DNA of 64,000 bases from Streptomyces sp. NBC_01235 (GCF_035989285.1 NZ_CP108513.1:6448001-6512000); one strand, 5' to 3'; counted from the first letter of the stretch, positions 1 to 11,432 are shown. Made by a program: numbers and translations. The notes: generated by a model from the letters alone, not told the origin.

Positions 1-57
1 GCCCAGGCGGCGCTGGACCGGGCGGCCACGGCGCTCGCGGGATGCGGCTGCCGCTGA
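1..57 (+). CDS. C-terminal end of an upstream gene, probably D-alanyl-D-alanine carboxypeptidase (partial)
   Basis: Frame 1 is open from the first base and ends at a TGA at 55-57, encoding an 18-residue Ala-rich tail that ends in CGCR. The fragment is too short to identify by itself. In Streptomyces the gene before the metalloprotease-like gene and tilS is usually a PBP4-type D-alanyl-D-alanine carboxypeptidase (dacB), so that identity is inferred from gene order only. Confidence 0.45.
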   Translation, partial: AQAALDRAATALAGCGCR

Positions 58-165
58 GGGAGGCGGCCCACCACCCCCGAGCCGTCCCCGGCCCCGACCC
101 TGACATCTCCCTGACCGGCCTCCTGTGGCCTGCCCCCGACGGCGGTGCTCACGTACGGTTGACGC

Positions 166-1299
166 ATGACGAGCATCGGTGGTGCCGCATCTTCGGGGAT
201 GGTCGACTGGAATCTCGCGGTGGCGACGGCGACCCGCCTCGTACGGCCGGGACCCGAGGTCAGCCGTGACGAGGCGCGTGCCGTCGTCGCGGAACTGCGC
301 CGACACGCCAAGGCCTCGGAGGAACACGTCCGGGGCTTCACTCGTATGGGCACCGAGGACATCCACGACACCCCGATCCTCGTCGTCGACCGCCCGGGCT
401 GGGTGCGGGCGAACGTGGCGGGCTTCCGGGAGATCCTCAAGCCGCTCCTCGACAAGATGCAGGAGCGGCGGGGCAACACGCCCGGAGGCGCGGTCCTCGG
501 CGCCGTCGGCGGCAAGGTCACCGGCGTCGAACTGGGCATGCTGCTGTCCTTCCTGTCCTCCCGCGTCCTCGGCCAGTACGAGACGTTCGCCCCCGCCACC
601 CGCGAACTCCCCGCGGGCGCCAACGGCGGCGGCCGGCTGCTGCTCGTCGCGCCGAACATCGTCCACGTGGAACGCGAACTCGACGTACAGCCCCACGACT
701 TCCGCCTGTGGGTGTGCCTCCACGAGGAGACGCACCGCACCCAGTTCTCCGCCGTGCCCTGGCTGCGCGACCACCTGGAGGGCGAAATCCAGTCGTTCTT
801 GGGCGAGACCGACGTCGACCCCATGACCTTCCTGGAGCGCGTCCGGGAAGCCGCCCAGTCCCTCGCGGGCGGCCGCCCCGAGGGCGAGGAGGACGATGGC
901 GGGCGCTCCCTGGTCGAACTCGTGCAGACGCCCGCCCAGCGCGAGATCCTCGCCCGCCTCACCGCCGTGATGTCCCTCCTGGAGGGCCACGCCGACTTCG
1001 TCATGGACGGCGTCGGACCGGAAGTCGTGTCGACCGTCGCCGAGATCCGCGAGAAGTTCCAGCAGCGCCGCGCCAAGGGCGCCTCCCGACTGGACATCGC
1101 CCTGCGCAAGCTGCTGGGCCTGGACGCCAAACTCAAGCAGTACCGGGACGGCGAACGCTTCGTACGGGCCGTCGTCGACCAGGTCGGCATGGACGGCTTC
1201 AACCGCGTATGGACCTCCCCGAACACACTTCCGACCAAGGCCGAGATCGCCAAACCGGCGGACTGGGTGGCGCGGGTACACCGCAAGGCCGAGTCGTGA
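166..1299 (+). CDS. Zinc-dependent metalloprotease-like protein (DUF2342 / F420-associated hydrolase family)
   Basis: A 377-residue protein of the actinobacterial family often labelled coenzyme F420 biosynthesis-associated protein or zinc-dependent metalloprotease. The visible signature is HEETH at residues 186-190 within LWVCLHEETHRTQF, an HExxH-type zinc site. The rest is mostly helical with no signal peptide, so it is probably cytoplasmic. The substrate is unknown, and the F420 link is a family name rather than proven biochemistry. TACGGT at 154-159 lies 6 nt before the ATG, which has no convincing Shine-Dalgarno, so the transcript is probably leaderless. It precedes tilS-hpt-ftsH, as in other Streptomyces. 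Confidence 0.85.
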   Translation: MTSIGGAASSGMVDWNLAVATATRLVRPGPEVSRDEARAVVAELRRHAKASEEHVRGFTRMGTEDIHDTPILVVDRPGWVRANVAGFREILKPLLDKMQERRGNTPGGAVLGAVGGKVTGVELGMLLSFLSSRVLGQYETFAPATRELPAGANGGGRLLLVAPNIVHVERELDVQPHDFRLWVCLHEETHRTQFSAVPWLRDHLEGEIQSFLGETDVDPMTFLERVREAAQSLAGGRPEGEEDDGGRSLVELVQTPAQREILARLTAVMSLLEGHADFVMDGVGPEVVSTVAEIREKFQQRRAKGASRLDIALRKLLGLDAKLKQYRDGERFVRAVVDQVGMDGFNRVWTSPNTLPTKAEIAKPADWVARVHRKAES

Positions 1300-1492
1300 A
1301 CCCCCGACAGAGGTGGTGAGCCGAATCCGGCCGTCGGCAGGCGAACGCCCCTTCAATCACCCGTCCGAGGGACCGTGAGCCCTCGGCAGGCGTGCAATGC
1401 TCGGGGAACGGCCCGGTTCTGTCACCATCTACACACTCTGAGTGACCGAACCTCGGGCTCACCCCCGAAAACTTCATGAAGGGAACCGGACA

Positions 1493-2515
1493 ATGGGTCC
1501 CCATCCTGCGGTCGCGGCGATACGCCTGGCGGTCCGCCGCGTACTTCACGACATCCTCAACGACCACCCCACCACCGAAGCGAACTCGCACGAGCCCCCG
1601 CCGTCGCCGCTCGTGCTCGTGGCGTGCTCCGGCGGCGCCGACTCCATGGCGCTCGCCTCCGCCCTCGCCTTCGAAGCCCCCCGGCTCGGCATCCGCGCCG
1701 GCGGCGTCACCGTCGACCACGGCCTCCAGCCCGGCTCCGACCTGCGTGCCGAGGAAGTCGTCCTGCGCCTGCGCGAACTCGGCCTCGACCCGGTCGAGTC
1801 CGCCGCCGTGACCGTCGGCCGCCAAGGCGGTCCCGAGGCCGCCGCCCGCGACGCGCGCTACACCGCCCTCGACGACGCGGCCGAACGCCACGGCGCCGCC
1901 GCGATCCTGCTCGGCCACACCCGGGACGACCAGGCCGAAACCGTCCTGCTCGGCCTCGCCCGCGGCTCCGGCATCCGCTCCCTGTCCGGCATGGCCGCGG
2001 TCTCGGGGGCCGACGGCCGTTACCGCCGCCCCTTCCTCCAGCTCGACCGGCAGACCGCCCGCAAGGCGTGCATGGTCCAGTCCCTGCCCGTCTGGGACGA
2101 CCCCCACAACGCCGACCCGGCCTACACCCGCTCCCGGCTGCGCCACGAGGGCCTGCCCGCCCTGGAGAAGGCCCTCGGCAAGGGCGTCGTCGAAGCCCTC
2201 GCGCGTACGGCCCAGCTCTCCCGCGACGACGCCGACGCCCTCGACGCCTGGGCCGGCCAGGCCGAGTCCTCCGTACGGGACGCAGCCGGCCTCCTGGAGT
2301 GCGCCAAGCTCTACGCCCTGCCGCCCGCCGTACGCCGCCGGATCCTGCGCCGCGCCGCCATCGAGGCGGGCGCTCCGGCCGGTTCCCTCTTCGCCCGGCA
2401 CATCGAGGAGGTCGACCGGCTGATCACCGGCTGGCGTGGCCAGGGGGTCATCAATCTCCCCGGCAAAGTCGTCGCCCAGCGCCAGGGTGGCAGACTGGTG
2501 ATTCGGCAAGGCTGA
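1493..2515 (+). CDS. tilS: tRNA(Ile)-lysidine synthase TilS
   Basis: A 340-residue N-type ATP pyrophosphatase. TilS converts C34 of the CAU anticodon of a minor tRNA-Ile into lysidine, using ATP and lysine, so that AUA is read as Ile. The PP-loop motif SGGADS is at residues 46-51. [10 protein letters not shown] and the GLARGSG stretch are typical of the catalytic domain. The C-terminal part is short, as in actinobacteria. The ATG at 1493 is preceded by a GAAGGGA ribosome site. The frame stays open to a GTG at 1442, a possible alternative start that lacks such a site. It sits just upstream of hpt, the conserved tilS-hpt-ftsH order. Confidence 0.93.
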   Translation: MGPHPAVAAIRLAVRRVLHDILNDHPTTEANSHEPPPSPLVLVACSGGADSMALASALAFEAPRLGIRAGGVTVDHGLQPGSDLRAEEVVLRLRELGLDPVESAAVTVGRQGGPEAAARDARYTALDDAAERHGAAAILLGHTRDDQAETVLLGLARGSGIRSLSGMAAVSGADGRYRRPFLQLDRQTARKACMVQSLPVWDDPHNADPAYTRSRLRHEGLPALEKALGKGVVEALARTAQLSRDDADALDAWAGQAESSVRDAAGLLECAKLYALPPAVRRRILRRAAIEAGAPAGSLFARHIEEVDRLITGWRGQGVINLPGKVVAQRQGGRLVIRQG

Positions 2516-2587
2516 ATCCGGGCCCTCCGGCAGGACCGCTCACGTGGTCGTGGGCGGTTCCGGTGGCCGGTGGGACAACCGAAAGTG

Positions 2588-3148
2588 ATGCGGGTGGACG
2601 CGAAAGACATGGGCACCGACCTCAAAGAAGTGCTCATCACCAAGGAAGAGATCGACGCGAAGCTGGCCGAGCTGGCCGCGAAGATCGATGCGGAGTACGC
2701 GGGCAAGGACCTGCTCATCGTCGGCGTCCTCAAGGGCGCTGTGATGGTCATGGCCGACCTCGCCCGAGCGCTGTCCACCCCCGTCACCATGGACTGGATG
2801 GCCGTGTCGTCCTACGGCGCGGGCACCCAGTCCTCCGGTGTGGTGCGGATCCTCAAGGACCTCGACACCGACATCAAGGGCAAGCACGTCCTGATCGTCG
2901 AGGACATCATCGACTCCGGTCTGACCCTGTCCTGGCTGCTCTCCAACCTCGGCTCGCGCGAGCCCGCCTCCCTCAAGGTGTGCACGCTGCTGCGCAAGCC
3001 CGAGGCCGCCAAGGTCGCCATCGACGTCCAGTGGGTCGGCTTCGACATCCCCAACGAGTTCGTCGTCGGCTACGGCCTCGACTATGTCGAGAAGTACCGC
3101 AACCTCCCGTTCGTCGGTACGCTCGCGCCTCACGTCTACGGCGGCTGA
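2588..3148 (+). CDS. hpt: Hypoxanthine phosphoribosyltransferase
   Basis: A 186-residue type I phosphoribosyltransferase that salvages hypoxanthine (and guanine) with PRPP to make IMP/GMP in the cytoplasm. The PRPP-binding motif [10 protein letters not shown] is at residues 104-113. [14 protein letters not shown] near residue 45 is the PPi-loop region. The C-terminal [18 protein letters not shown] segment contacts the purine base. Start choice: ATG 2588 is preceded by a GTG at 2585 and another in-frame GTG at 2570. The ATG fits the family N-terminus best. It lies between tilS and ftsH on the same strand. Confidence 0.93.
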   Translation: MRVDAKDMGTDLKEVLITKEEIDAKLAELAAKIDAEYAGKDLLIVGVLKGAVMVMADLARALSTPVTMDWMAVSSYGAGTQSSGVVRILKDLDTDIKGKHVLIVEDIIDSGLTLSWLLSNLGSREPASLKVCTLLRKPEAAKVAIDVQWVGFDIPNEFVVGYGLDYVEKYRNLPFVGTLAPHVYGG

Positions 3149-3333
3149 ACCCGAAGGGCCCAAGCCCCGTACGAAGATCGGGAACCCCGGCGGGCCCCCC
3201 GCCGTTGGAGCATGCAGACGGGTGCGCCAGCCGTCCCGTGCGGCTTCGCGCGACAAAGCTGGGGTACCGTCAGAAGAACTGTCTTATCAAACTCACTATG
3301 GCAGGAGGGACGGGGCGACACCGCTCCGTATGG

Positions 3334-5373
<2,040 letters not shown>

Positions 5374-5401
5374 CTCGGCTCCCGGGCGCCCCACCAGGCC
5401 C

Positions 5402-5427
5402 GGAATGGATGCCGCGCCCCCCAGGTT
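5402..5427 (+). promoter_or_regulatory. Candidate sigma-R-type promoter upstream of folE
   Basis: GGAAT at 5402-5406, 18 nt, then GTT at 5425-5427, an exact match to the Streptomyces sigma-R (disulfide-stress sigma) consensus GGAAT-N18-GTT. It lies 100 bp before folE and overlaps the left arm of the ftsH terminator. Because only eight bases are fixed, one or two chance matches are expected in a window this size, so this is tentative. Confidence 0.35.
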
Positions 5428-5451
5428 CTAGCCTGGGGGGCGCGGCATTTC
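5409..5451 (+). terminator. Intrinsic terminator after ftsH
   Basis: A perfect 17-bp inverted repeat: the left arm ATGCCGCGCCCCCCAGG (5409-5425) pairs with 5432-5448 around a 6-nt loop and is followed by TTT. Its position 36 bp after the ftsH stop fits transcription termination before folE. Confidence 0.85.
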
Positions 5452-5526
5452 GTATGACCGATTCTCTATGCCCGCAGATGAGGCGCGTGCCCCACACGCG
5501 CGACCCGCACAGGAACGAGGCACCAG

Positions 5527-6132
5527 ATGACCGACCCCGTGACGCTGGACGGCGAGGGCTCCATCGGCGAGTTCGACGAGAAGCGCGCCGAGAACGCCGT
5601 ACGCGAACTGCTGATCGCGGTCGGCGAGGACCCGGACCGTGAGGGACTCCGCGAGACGCCGGCGCGGGTGGCGCGGGCGTATCGGGAGCTTCTGGCGGGG
5701 CTTACGCAGGTGCCCGAGGATGTCCTGACCACGACGTTCGATCTCGGCCACGACGAGATGGTCCTGGTCAAGGACATTGAAATCGTAAGTTTGTGTGAGC
5801 ATCACATGTTGCCGTTCCATGGTGTGGCCCATGTCGGCTACATCCCGGCGGAGACAGGCAAGATCACGGGCCTGTCGAAGCTGGCGCGGTTGGTGGAGGT
5901 GTACGCCCGGCGCCTGCAGGTGCAGGAACGACTCACTACGCAGGTGGCGGACTCCCTCATGCGGATCCTCGAGGCCCGCGGTGTCATCGTCGTCATCGAG
6001 GCCGAGCACATGTGCATGTCGGTGCGGGGGATCCGTAAGCCGGGTGCCAAGACCACGACTTCGGCGGTGCGGGGTCAGCTTCGGGACGCCACCACCCGGG
6101 CCGAGGCGATGAGCCTGATACTGTCGCGCTGA
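5527..6132 (+). CDS. folE: GTP cyclohydrolase I
   Basis: A 201-residue homodecameric enzyme catalysing the first step of tetrahydrofolate synthesis, GTP to 7,8-dihydroneopterin triphosphate. The zinc ligands are visible: C90 and H93 in SLCEHH, and C163 in HMCMSVRG. Length and motifs are those of the classical zinc-dependent FolE1. The ATG is preceded by a GAACGAGG ribosome site. The remaining pterin-branch genes (folP, folB, folK) lie immediately downstream on the opposite strand, converging on folE, so the folate genes cluster but are not one transcript. Confidence 0.96.
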   Translation: MTDPVTLDGEGSIGEFDEKRAENAVRELLIAVGEDPDREGLRETPARVARAYRELLAGLTQVPEDVLTTTFDLGHDEMVLVKDIEIVSLCEHHMLPFHGVAHVGYIPAETGKITGLSKLARLVEVYARRLQVQERLTTQVADSLMRILEARGVIVVIEAEHMCMSVRGIRKPGAKTTTSAVRGQLRDATTRAEAMSLILSR

Positions 6133-6226
6133 CCTGCGGGGAGGATCCGTCAGTGGTGCCCGATACCGTCTGAACGGCGGGGTCGATCGAGCGCAAAGCC
6201 TGCCACCCTCGGCCCTGGTGACGGCG

Positions 6227-6712
6227 TCAGGCCGTCGATGCCGCCCCGTTCTCGTGGTCGTCGTCCTCGGGGAGCTTGCACACGCGTTCCAGGAAGATGG
6301 CCGCCGCTATGACGGCGATGCCTGCCAGGACCGAGAAGCCGGCATAGATGGCCTGGTCGCGGCGGGCGGGGATGTCGAGGGACTCCAGGAGGAAGACTCC
6401 GGTGCCTCCGTACATGCCGGAGACCAGGGCGGCCACCAGGGCGCTGGCCTGGCCGAAGACGACCGCGCGGGCCGCCATCAGGGGGTCGACGCCCTTGGCC
6501 TCGGGGCGGCGCTCGCGCTGGGCCTTGAGGCGCCCGCGCAGCGAGAGCGCCGTGGCGAGCAGGACCACGGCGATCAGGGCCAGGACGATGGGGGCGGCCA
6601 GCGGGACGCTGGGAAGGGTCCCGATCGAGTTCCAGAGGCGGGCGCCCGCCCAGGACAGGATCGCGGCGACGACGAACACGCCTGCCAGCACCCTGATGCG
6701 CAGCTCTCTCAC
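6227..6712 (-). CDS. DUF3180 membrane protein
   Basis: A 161-residue integral membrane protein with four predicted hydrophobic helices (about residues 9-25, 36-57, 84-104 and 120-140). It matches the actinobacterial DUF3180 family, which regularly sits directly after folK. No catalytic motif is visible and no function is established. It is the last gene of the folP-NTF2-folB-folK series, 72 bp after folK. Co-expression with folate genes may reflect operon position rather than a folate role. Confidence 0.8.
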   Translation of the reverse strand: MRELRIRVLAGVFVVAAILSWAGARLWNSIGTLPSVPLAAPIVLALIAVVLLATALSLRGRLKAQRERRPEAKGVDPLMAARAVVFGQASALVAALVSGMYGGTGVFLLESLDIPARRDQAIYAGFSVLAGIAVIAAAIFLERVCKLPEDDDHENGAASTA

Positions 6713-6784
6713 GGTGTCCCTTCAGCTCCCCCGAGCCCGCGGGCGCGAACAGCGCGCGGGCAGTGGTCCTCTTGACCTTAACGA

Positions 6785-7396
6785 CTACTCGGGCAGCTGG
6801 AGTTCCAGGTCCTTGCGGGCTGCGACGCCCTCGCGCGTGACGGTGTCGAGGAGGTCGGCGACCGGCCCGCGGCCCGGGAGTTGGGCCTCGGGCTCCACGT
6901 CGTGCCAGGGGACGAGAACGAAGGCGCGTTCGTGGGCGCGGGGGTGAGGGAGGGTGAGGTGCGGGTCGTCGTCGACGACGTCGGCGTACGCGACGATGTC
7001 GACGTCCAGCGTGCGCGCGCCCCAGCGCTCGTCCCGTACCCGGTGGAAGGCCTCCTCGACGGCGTGCGCCCGCTCCAGGAGCGAGGACGGCGGGAGGGTC
7101 GTCTTCAACAGGACCACCGCGTTGAAGTACGACGGCTGGCTGCCGGGCTCGACGCCCCAAGGCTCGGTCTCGTACACCGGGGAGACGGCCTTGATGCGGA
7201 CGCCCGGGGTGTCCTCCAGGGCGTCGATGGCCCCCTGGAGGGTCTCCAGGCGGTTGCCGAGGTTGGCGCCGAGGGAGATCACGGCCCGCTGGGGGTTGTG
7301 CAGCGTGGTGTCGGCGGCGTCGACCTTCTCGACGACGGAGGCGGGTACCGGCTGTACGGTCGGGTCGCTCTGACCCTCGGTGAAGAACGCGGTCAT
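6785..7396 (-). CDS. folK: 2-amino-4-hydroxy-6-hydroxymethyldihydropteridine pyrophosphokinase
   Basis: A 203-residue HPPK that transfers pyrophosphate from ATP to 6-hydroxymethyl-7,8-dihydropterin. Visible motifs are VISLGANLGNR near residue 40, SPVYETEPWG, YFNAVV, and the metal-binding RWGARTLDVDIV (D-x-D). A roughly 35-residue N-terminal extension precedes the domain, and a short C-terminal tail follows. The ATG overlaps the folB stop by 4 bp (ATGA at 7393-7396), which implies translational coupling. Confidence 0.94.
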   Translation of the reverse strand: MTAFFTEGQSDPTVQPVPASVVEKVDAADTTLHNPQRAVISLGANLGNRLETLQGAIDALEDTPGVRIKAVSPVYETEPWGVEPGSQPSYFNAVVLLKTTLPPSSLLERAHAVEEAFHRVRDERWGARTLDVDIVAYADVVDDDPHLTLPHPRAHERAFVLVPWHDVEPEAQLPGRGPVADLLDTVTREGVAARKDLELQLPE

Positions 7397-7752
7397 ACTC
7401 GGCTCCGGGTGATGGTGACGGTCACGTCGTCGAAGGGGACCGTGATCGGGGCGTCCGGTTTATGGACACAGACCTCGACCTCCTGGACCCCTTCGTGCTT
7501 CAGACAGGCCTGGGCGATGCGCTCGGCGAGCGTCTCGATGAGGTCGACGGGGTCGCCCTGGACGACGGCCACGACCTCCTCCGCCACGATGCCGTAGTGC
7601 ACGGTCTTCGCCAGGTCGTCGTCGGCGGCGGCCGGTCGGGTGTCCAGGCCCAGGACGAGGTCCACGATGAAGGTCTGGCCCTCCTCGCGCTCCTTGGGGA
7701 ACACGCCGTGGTACCCGCGGGCCTTCAGGCCGCGCAGCGCGACACGATCCAC
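7393..7752 (-). CDS. folB: Dihydroneopterin aldolase
   Basis: A 119-residue aldolase that cleaves 7,8-dihydroneopterin to 6-hydroxymethyldihydropterin and glycolaldehyde. The protein begins VDRVALRGLKARGYHGVFP, and the GYHG motif plus a later ETLAERIAQ segment are family hallmarks. The GTG at 7752 is preceded by GCAGGAG with 8-nt spacing. Starts further upstream in the open frame lack a ribosome site. The stop overlaps the folK start. A 293-bp gap with no recognisable gene separates it from the NTF2-like gene upstream, so folB-folK-DUF3180 may have its own promoter. Confidence 0.93.
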   Translation of the reverse strand: MDRVALRGLKARGYHGVFPKEREEGQTFIVDLVLGLDTRPAAADDDLAKTVHYGIVAEEVVAVVQGDPVDLIETLAERIAQACLKHEGVQEVEVCVHKPDAPITVPFDDVTVTITRSRV

Positions 7753-8045
7753 GCGAATCACTCCTGCAATCGTCGGTTTCGGCCGGTGCGTACCGGGTGC
7801 GGGCGGCATTCCGGCCTCGAACGAATCTACCTGCGAGCACTGACAGACCCTGGCCCCGACCGCGGTGGCCCGGGCCGGAGCCAGGAGTTTTCACCGGGCG
7901 TTTCCCTTGCGGCACCCGGCAGCTCAGGGGTTGGTAGCCGCGCCTACCCACGTGTCCGTGATTCCAACCACTTCTTGGTCCCTGTGGGTCACCTCGGGGA
8001 CTCCTGCCCCCTTCCTGAGGGCCTTCCCGTAGGTCGCCTACCCGC

Positions 8046-8558
8046 TCAGGACGGGTTGTCCTCGTCCTCGGGCTCTTCGGGCTCGTCGTTTTCGGCCAGA
8101 ACCGGGGAGGCGTGGTGCGACCACAGCTTCCAGCCGTCGGACGTGCGGCGGAACACGTTCGTGGCGACCACCAGCTGGCCGACGAGCGGCCCGAGCTCCT
8201 CGCCGGCCTCCGGTGCGGGGCCGCCGCTGAGGATGTTCTCGGTGCAGGTGACGAGAGCGGTGTCGCCGGTGACGGAGACATGCACGTCGGTGAGGAAGAA
8301 CTGGATGTAGTCGGTGTTCGCCATGATCAGCGCGTACGACCTGAGGACCTCGCCGCGACCGGTGAGCACGGGCCAGCCGGGGTGCACGCAGGAGATCACG
8401 CCGACGTCCGCCGGGTCGTGGTAGGTCTCGTCCACGCCCAGGTCGGCCGGGGTGAGCCAGAACGAGGACACGCCTTCGAAGTCGCCTTGTTCCAGTGCCT
8501 CGTAGAAGGCGGTGTTGGCCGCCTCGACCTGCTCGACGTCCGTGTGGGGGGCGCTCAC
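8046..8558 (-). CDS. NTF2-like (SnoaL-type) domain protein
   Basis: A 170-residue cytoplasmic protein of the NTF2-like alpha+beta barrel superfamily: N-terminal helix EQVEAANTAFYEALEQGDF, a FWLTPADL strand region, and a terminal WKLWSHHASPV. The C-terminus is acidic. It regularly lies between folP and folB in Streptomyces, but no folate activity is established and the ligand is unknown. The GTG at 8558 has an AAGGAG ribosome site and overlaps the folP stop (GTGA, 8555-8558). Confidence 0.85.
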   Translation of the reverse strand: MSAPHTDVEQVEAANTAFYEALEQGDFEGVSSFWLTPADLGVDETYHDPADVGVISCVHPGWPVLTGRGEVLRSYALIMANTDYIQFFLTDVHVSVTGDTALVTCTENILSGGPAPEAGEELGPLVGQLVVATNVFRRTSDGWKLWSHHASPVLAENDEPEEPEDEDNPS

Positions 8559-9517
8559 CGGGCTCCTTCTGCGCCGTGCGGGCCGTGCGGGCCGTGCGGA
8601 TCGTGTGCGCCGGGGCGCGTGTCCTGTGTGTCGCGTATGTCCGGCGCGCCACTTCCCTCGCGCGCCTCTTCCACGGCGCGTGCCACCTGCACCGCGTCCG
8701 CCGTCGCGCGTACCTCGTGCACGCGGACCGCCCAGGCGCCGGCCTGCGCGGCGAGGGCGGAGACGGCGGCGGTGGCGGCGTCGCGCTCGCGCGCCGGCGG
8801 CGGCGCGCCGCCCGGGCCGGCCAGGACACGGCCGAGGAACCGCTTGCGGGAGGCGGCGACGAGCAGCGGATGACCGAGGGAGTGCAGGCGGTCGAGGTGA
8901 GCCAGCAGGGAGAGGTCGTGGTCGGCCTCCTTGGAGAAGCCGAGGCCCGGGTCGACGACGATGCGGTCCGGGGCGATGCCGCCTGCCAGGACGGCGTCCA
9001 CGCGCGCGTGGAGTTCGTCCACCACTTCGGCGACGACGTCGGCGTAGACGCCCTTGACGTTGCCGCCCTCGAGGAAACCGCGCCAGTGCATGACGACGAA
9101 GGGGGCGCCTGCGTCCGCCACGGCCGGGATCATCGCCGGGTCGGCGAGGCCGCCGCTGACGTCGTTGACGAGGGAGGCGCCGGCCGCGAGGGCCTGGGTG
9201 GCGACGGAGGCGCGCATCGTGTCGACGGAGACGACGACGCCTTCGGAGGCGAGGCCGCGGACGACGGGGACGACCCGGCGGAGCTCCTCGGACTCGTCGA
9301 CGCGGGTGGCGCCGGGGCGGGTGGACTCGCCGCCGACGTCGACCAGGTCCGCGCCCTCGGCGACGAGTTGCAGGCCGTGCTTGACGGCGGCCGTCGTGTC
9401 GAACCAGCGGCCGCCGTCGGAGAAGGAGTCGGGGGTCACGTTGACGACTCCCATGACCGCGCAGCGGTCCCATTCCGGAAGGCCGTCGACGCGCCCGCGT
9501 CCGCTCTGCTTGCTCAT
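8555..9517 (-). CDS. folP: Dihydropteroate synthase
   Basis: A 320-residue TIM-barrel enzyme condensing p-aminobenzoate with hydroxymethyldihydropterin pyrophosphate; it is the sulfonamide target. Motifs: VNVTPDSFSDGG (residues 25-36, NVTPDSF being the pyrophosphate/Mg loop), DVGGESTRPG, DPGLGF, and LLVAASRKRFLG. The C-terminus has a low-complexity His/Gly/Pro tail (repeated HGP) that is unusual for the family. The ATG at 9517 lies 6 nt after a TACGCT hexamer (9524-9529 on this strand) with no Shine-Dalgarno, so the mRNA is probably leaderless. The longer upstream frame is dismissed. Confidence 0.95.
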   Translation of the reverse strand: MSKQSGRGRVDGLPEWDRCAVMGVVNVTPDSFSDGGRWFDTTAAVKHGLQLVAEGADLVDVGGESTRPGATRVDESEELRRVVPVVRGLASEGVVVSVDTMRASVATQALAAGASLVNDVSGGLADPAMIPAVADAGAPFVVMHWRGFLEGGNVKGVYADVVAEVVDELHARVDAVLAGGIAPDRIVVDPGLGFSKEADHDLSLLAHLDRLHSLGHPLLVAASRKRFLGRVLAGPGGAPPPARERDAATAAVSALAAQAGAWAVRVHEVRATADAVQVARAVEEAREGSGAPDIRDTQDTRPGAHDPHGPHGPHGAEGAR

Positions 9518-9596
9518 ACGTTCAGCGTAGGCCCAGGAAGGGCCCGGGCCGCGGTGCGGCCCGGGCCCGAGTCCTGCTGGACCTCCATCGCCGCGG

Positions 9597-11432
9597 CTAC
9601 GCCGCCCGTACGTCTCTCTCCGCCACCGTGTGCGCACACGCGCGTGCCGCGGTGGAGCGGCGGCGCAGGAAACGTGGCAGGGGGAGGGCGAGGTTGACGA
9701 AGCCTTCGGCCTGCATGGCGGCGAAGCCGATGCGGGGGAGGTCGCCGGAGGCCCGGTAGACGACGAAGCGGGGTTCCCAGCGGGGCTGGAACTTGGCGTT
9801 GAACTTGTACAGCGACTCGATCTGGAACCAGCGGGAGAGGAAGACCAGCAGACCGCGCCAGGCGCGCAGGACGGGTCCGGCGCCGATCTTCTCGCCGCGC
9901 GCGAGCGCCGAGCGGAACATGGCGAAGTTCAGCGACACGCGCGTGATGCCGAACTTCGGGGCGGCCTGGAGGGCGGCCACGATCAGCAGTTCGTTCATGC
10001 CGGGGTCGGCCGAGCGGTCGCGGCGCATCAGGTCCAGCGAGGCGCCGTCGGGGCCCCAGGGCACGAAGTGCAGGATCGCCTTGAGGTCGCCGTACTCGCC
10101 GGGGACGTCGTCGGCCTTGTGGGCGGTGGCGATGAGGCAGTCGGTGTCGGTGATGTCGCCGATGCGGCCCAGGGCCATCGAGAAGCCGCGCTCGGTGTCG
10201 GTGCCGCGCCAGTCCTCCGCGGCCCGTCGGATGCGCTCCAGTTCGGCCTCGCCGAGGTCACCCACGCGCCGGACCCGGGTCTCGTAACCGGCGCGTTCGA
10301 TGCGCTTGACCATTTGGCGCACGTTGCGCATCGCGCGGCCGGCCAGGGAGAAATCCGCCACGTCCACCACCGCCTCATCGCCCAGCTCGAGGGCGTCCAG
10401 GCCGGTCTCGCGGGTCCAGACCTCGCCGCCGGTCTCCGAGCAGCCCATGACGGCCGGGGTCCAGGAGTGGGCCTTGGCCTCGTCCATGAAGCGTTCGATG
10501 GCGCCGGGCCAGGCCTCGACGTCGCCGATGGGGTCGCCGCTGGCCAGCATCACACCGGAGACGACGCGGTAGGTGACGGCCGCCTTGCCGCTGGGGGAGA
10601 AGACCACGGCCTTGTCGCGCCGCAGCGCGAAGTGGCCGAGGGAGTCGCGGCGGCCGTGCTTGGCCAGCAGGGCACGCAGGTGGGTCTCGTCCTCCTCGGT
10701 GAGGCGCGCGGCGGGGTGCTCGGGCCGGAAGGCGAGATAGATCGTCGTCACCGCGGTGATCCAGCCCAGGGCGCCGAGGGAGAAGGCGACGGTCCAGGAG
10801 GTGTTGCCCTGGTAGTCGACCGGGCCCTCGAAGCCGAAGAGGCCGTACAGGACGTGCGTAATGCGATCGGCCAGGCTCGGGTCGCCGATCATGCGGTGGG
10901 GGTGGACGCTGACGATGACCAGCCCCAGACCGAGGGAACCGGCGCCCATGAGGACGAAGTTGGCGAGCGCGCGCCAGCGGCTGCGCGGGTCGGGCAGCGC
11001 CGCGAACTGGTCGCGGTGCAGCAGCAGCGGCACCAGGAGCGCGACCGAGATGAGCGCGCCCACGATCGAGTGCCGGTACACGAACTGTGCGACCGCGCCG
11101 GCCGGCAGCAGCACCACCGCCGCGCGCCAGGCGCGCCGCTTGCTGCGCTTGAGGCCGTGGGCGAGCAGCAGCAGCAGGACGCCGGCGCTGAGCGACAGCG
11201 CGGCGGCGAACGGCCCGAAGGAACCGGGCAGCACCTCGGCGAAGGTGTGCATACGGCTGTGCCTGAACCGCGGGAAGACACCCGCGGCCACGTCCAGCAG
11301 ACCCACGAGGGCACACGCTCTGCCGACGAGGGCCGGTACGGACTCGGGGCGCGGACCTCGCACTATCTGCCGCACCCGGCTTGATCGGCGCGGAACCCCG
11401 CCCGACATTTCCCCATCTTCCGTGACAGACAT
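9597..11432 (-). CDS. MprF-like DUF2156 membrane protein (putative phosphatidylglycerol lysyltransferase/aminoacyltransferase)
   Basis: A protein of about 611 residues with several N-terminal membrane helices (roughly residues 33-215) and a C-terminal DUF2156 domain (tandem GNAT-like fold). Visible signatures include GDPIGD, RNVRQMVKRIERAGYE, FVPWGPDGASLDLMRRDR and SLYKFNAKFQPRW, the C-terminal signature of MprF and LysX-type enzymes that transfer amino acids from tRNA to phosphatidylglycerol. It lacks a tRNA synthetase domain. Amino-acid specificity cannot be read from sequence. The start is uncertain: ATG 11432 is used, and an in-frame ATG at 11483 is possible. Neither has a strong ribosome site. 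It is divergent from the esterase gene. Confidence 0.85.
   Translation of the reverse strand: MSVTEDGEMSGGVPRRSSRVRQIVRGPRPESVPALVGRACALVGLLDVAAGVFPRFRHSRMHTFAEVLPGSFGPFAAALSLSAGVLLLLLAHGLKRSKRRAWRAAVVLLPAGAVAQFVYRHSIVGALISVALLVPLLLHRDQFAALPDPRSRWRALANFVLMGAGSLGLGLVIVSVHPHRMIGDPSLADRITHVLYGLFGFEGPVDYQGNTSWTVAFSLGALGWITAVTTIYLAFRPEHPAARLTEEDETHLRALLAKHGRRDSLGHFALRRDKAVVFSPSGKAAVTYRVVSGVMLASGDPIGDVEAWPGAIERFMDEAKAHSWTPAVMGCSETGGEVWTRETGLDALELGDEAVVDVADFSLAGRAMRNVRQMVKRIERAGYETRVRRVGDLGEAELERIRRAAEDWRGTDTERGFSMALGRIGDITDTDCLIATAHKADDVPGEYGDLKAILHFVPWGPDGASLDLMRRDRSADPGMNELLIVAALQAAPKFGITRVSLNFAMFRSALARGEKIGAGPVLRAWRGLLVFLSRWFQIESLYKFNAKFQPRWEPRFVVYRASGDLPRIGFAAMQAEGFVNLALPLPRFLRRRSTAARACAHTVAERDVRAA

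Noticed and set aside
42-269. 75-codon frame at the window start
   Set aside because: Overlaps both the preceding gene tail and the metalloprotease gene in another frame; no homology or ribosome site.
1405-1430. GGAAC-N18-TCT before tilS as a SigE-type promoter
   Set aside because: The -10 half does not fit beyond TCT and short matches like this are expected by chance.
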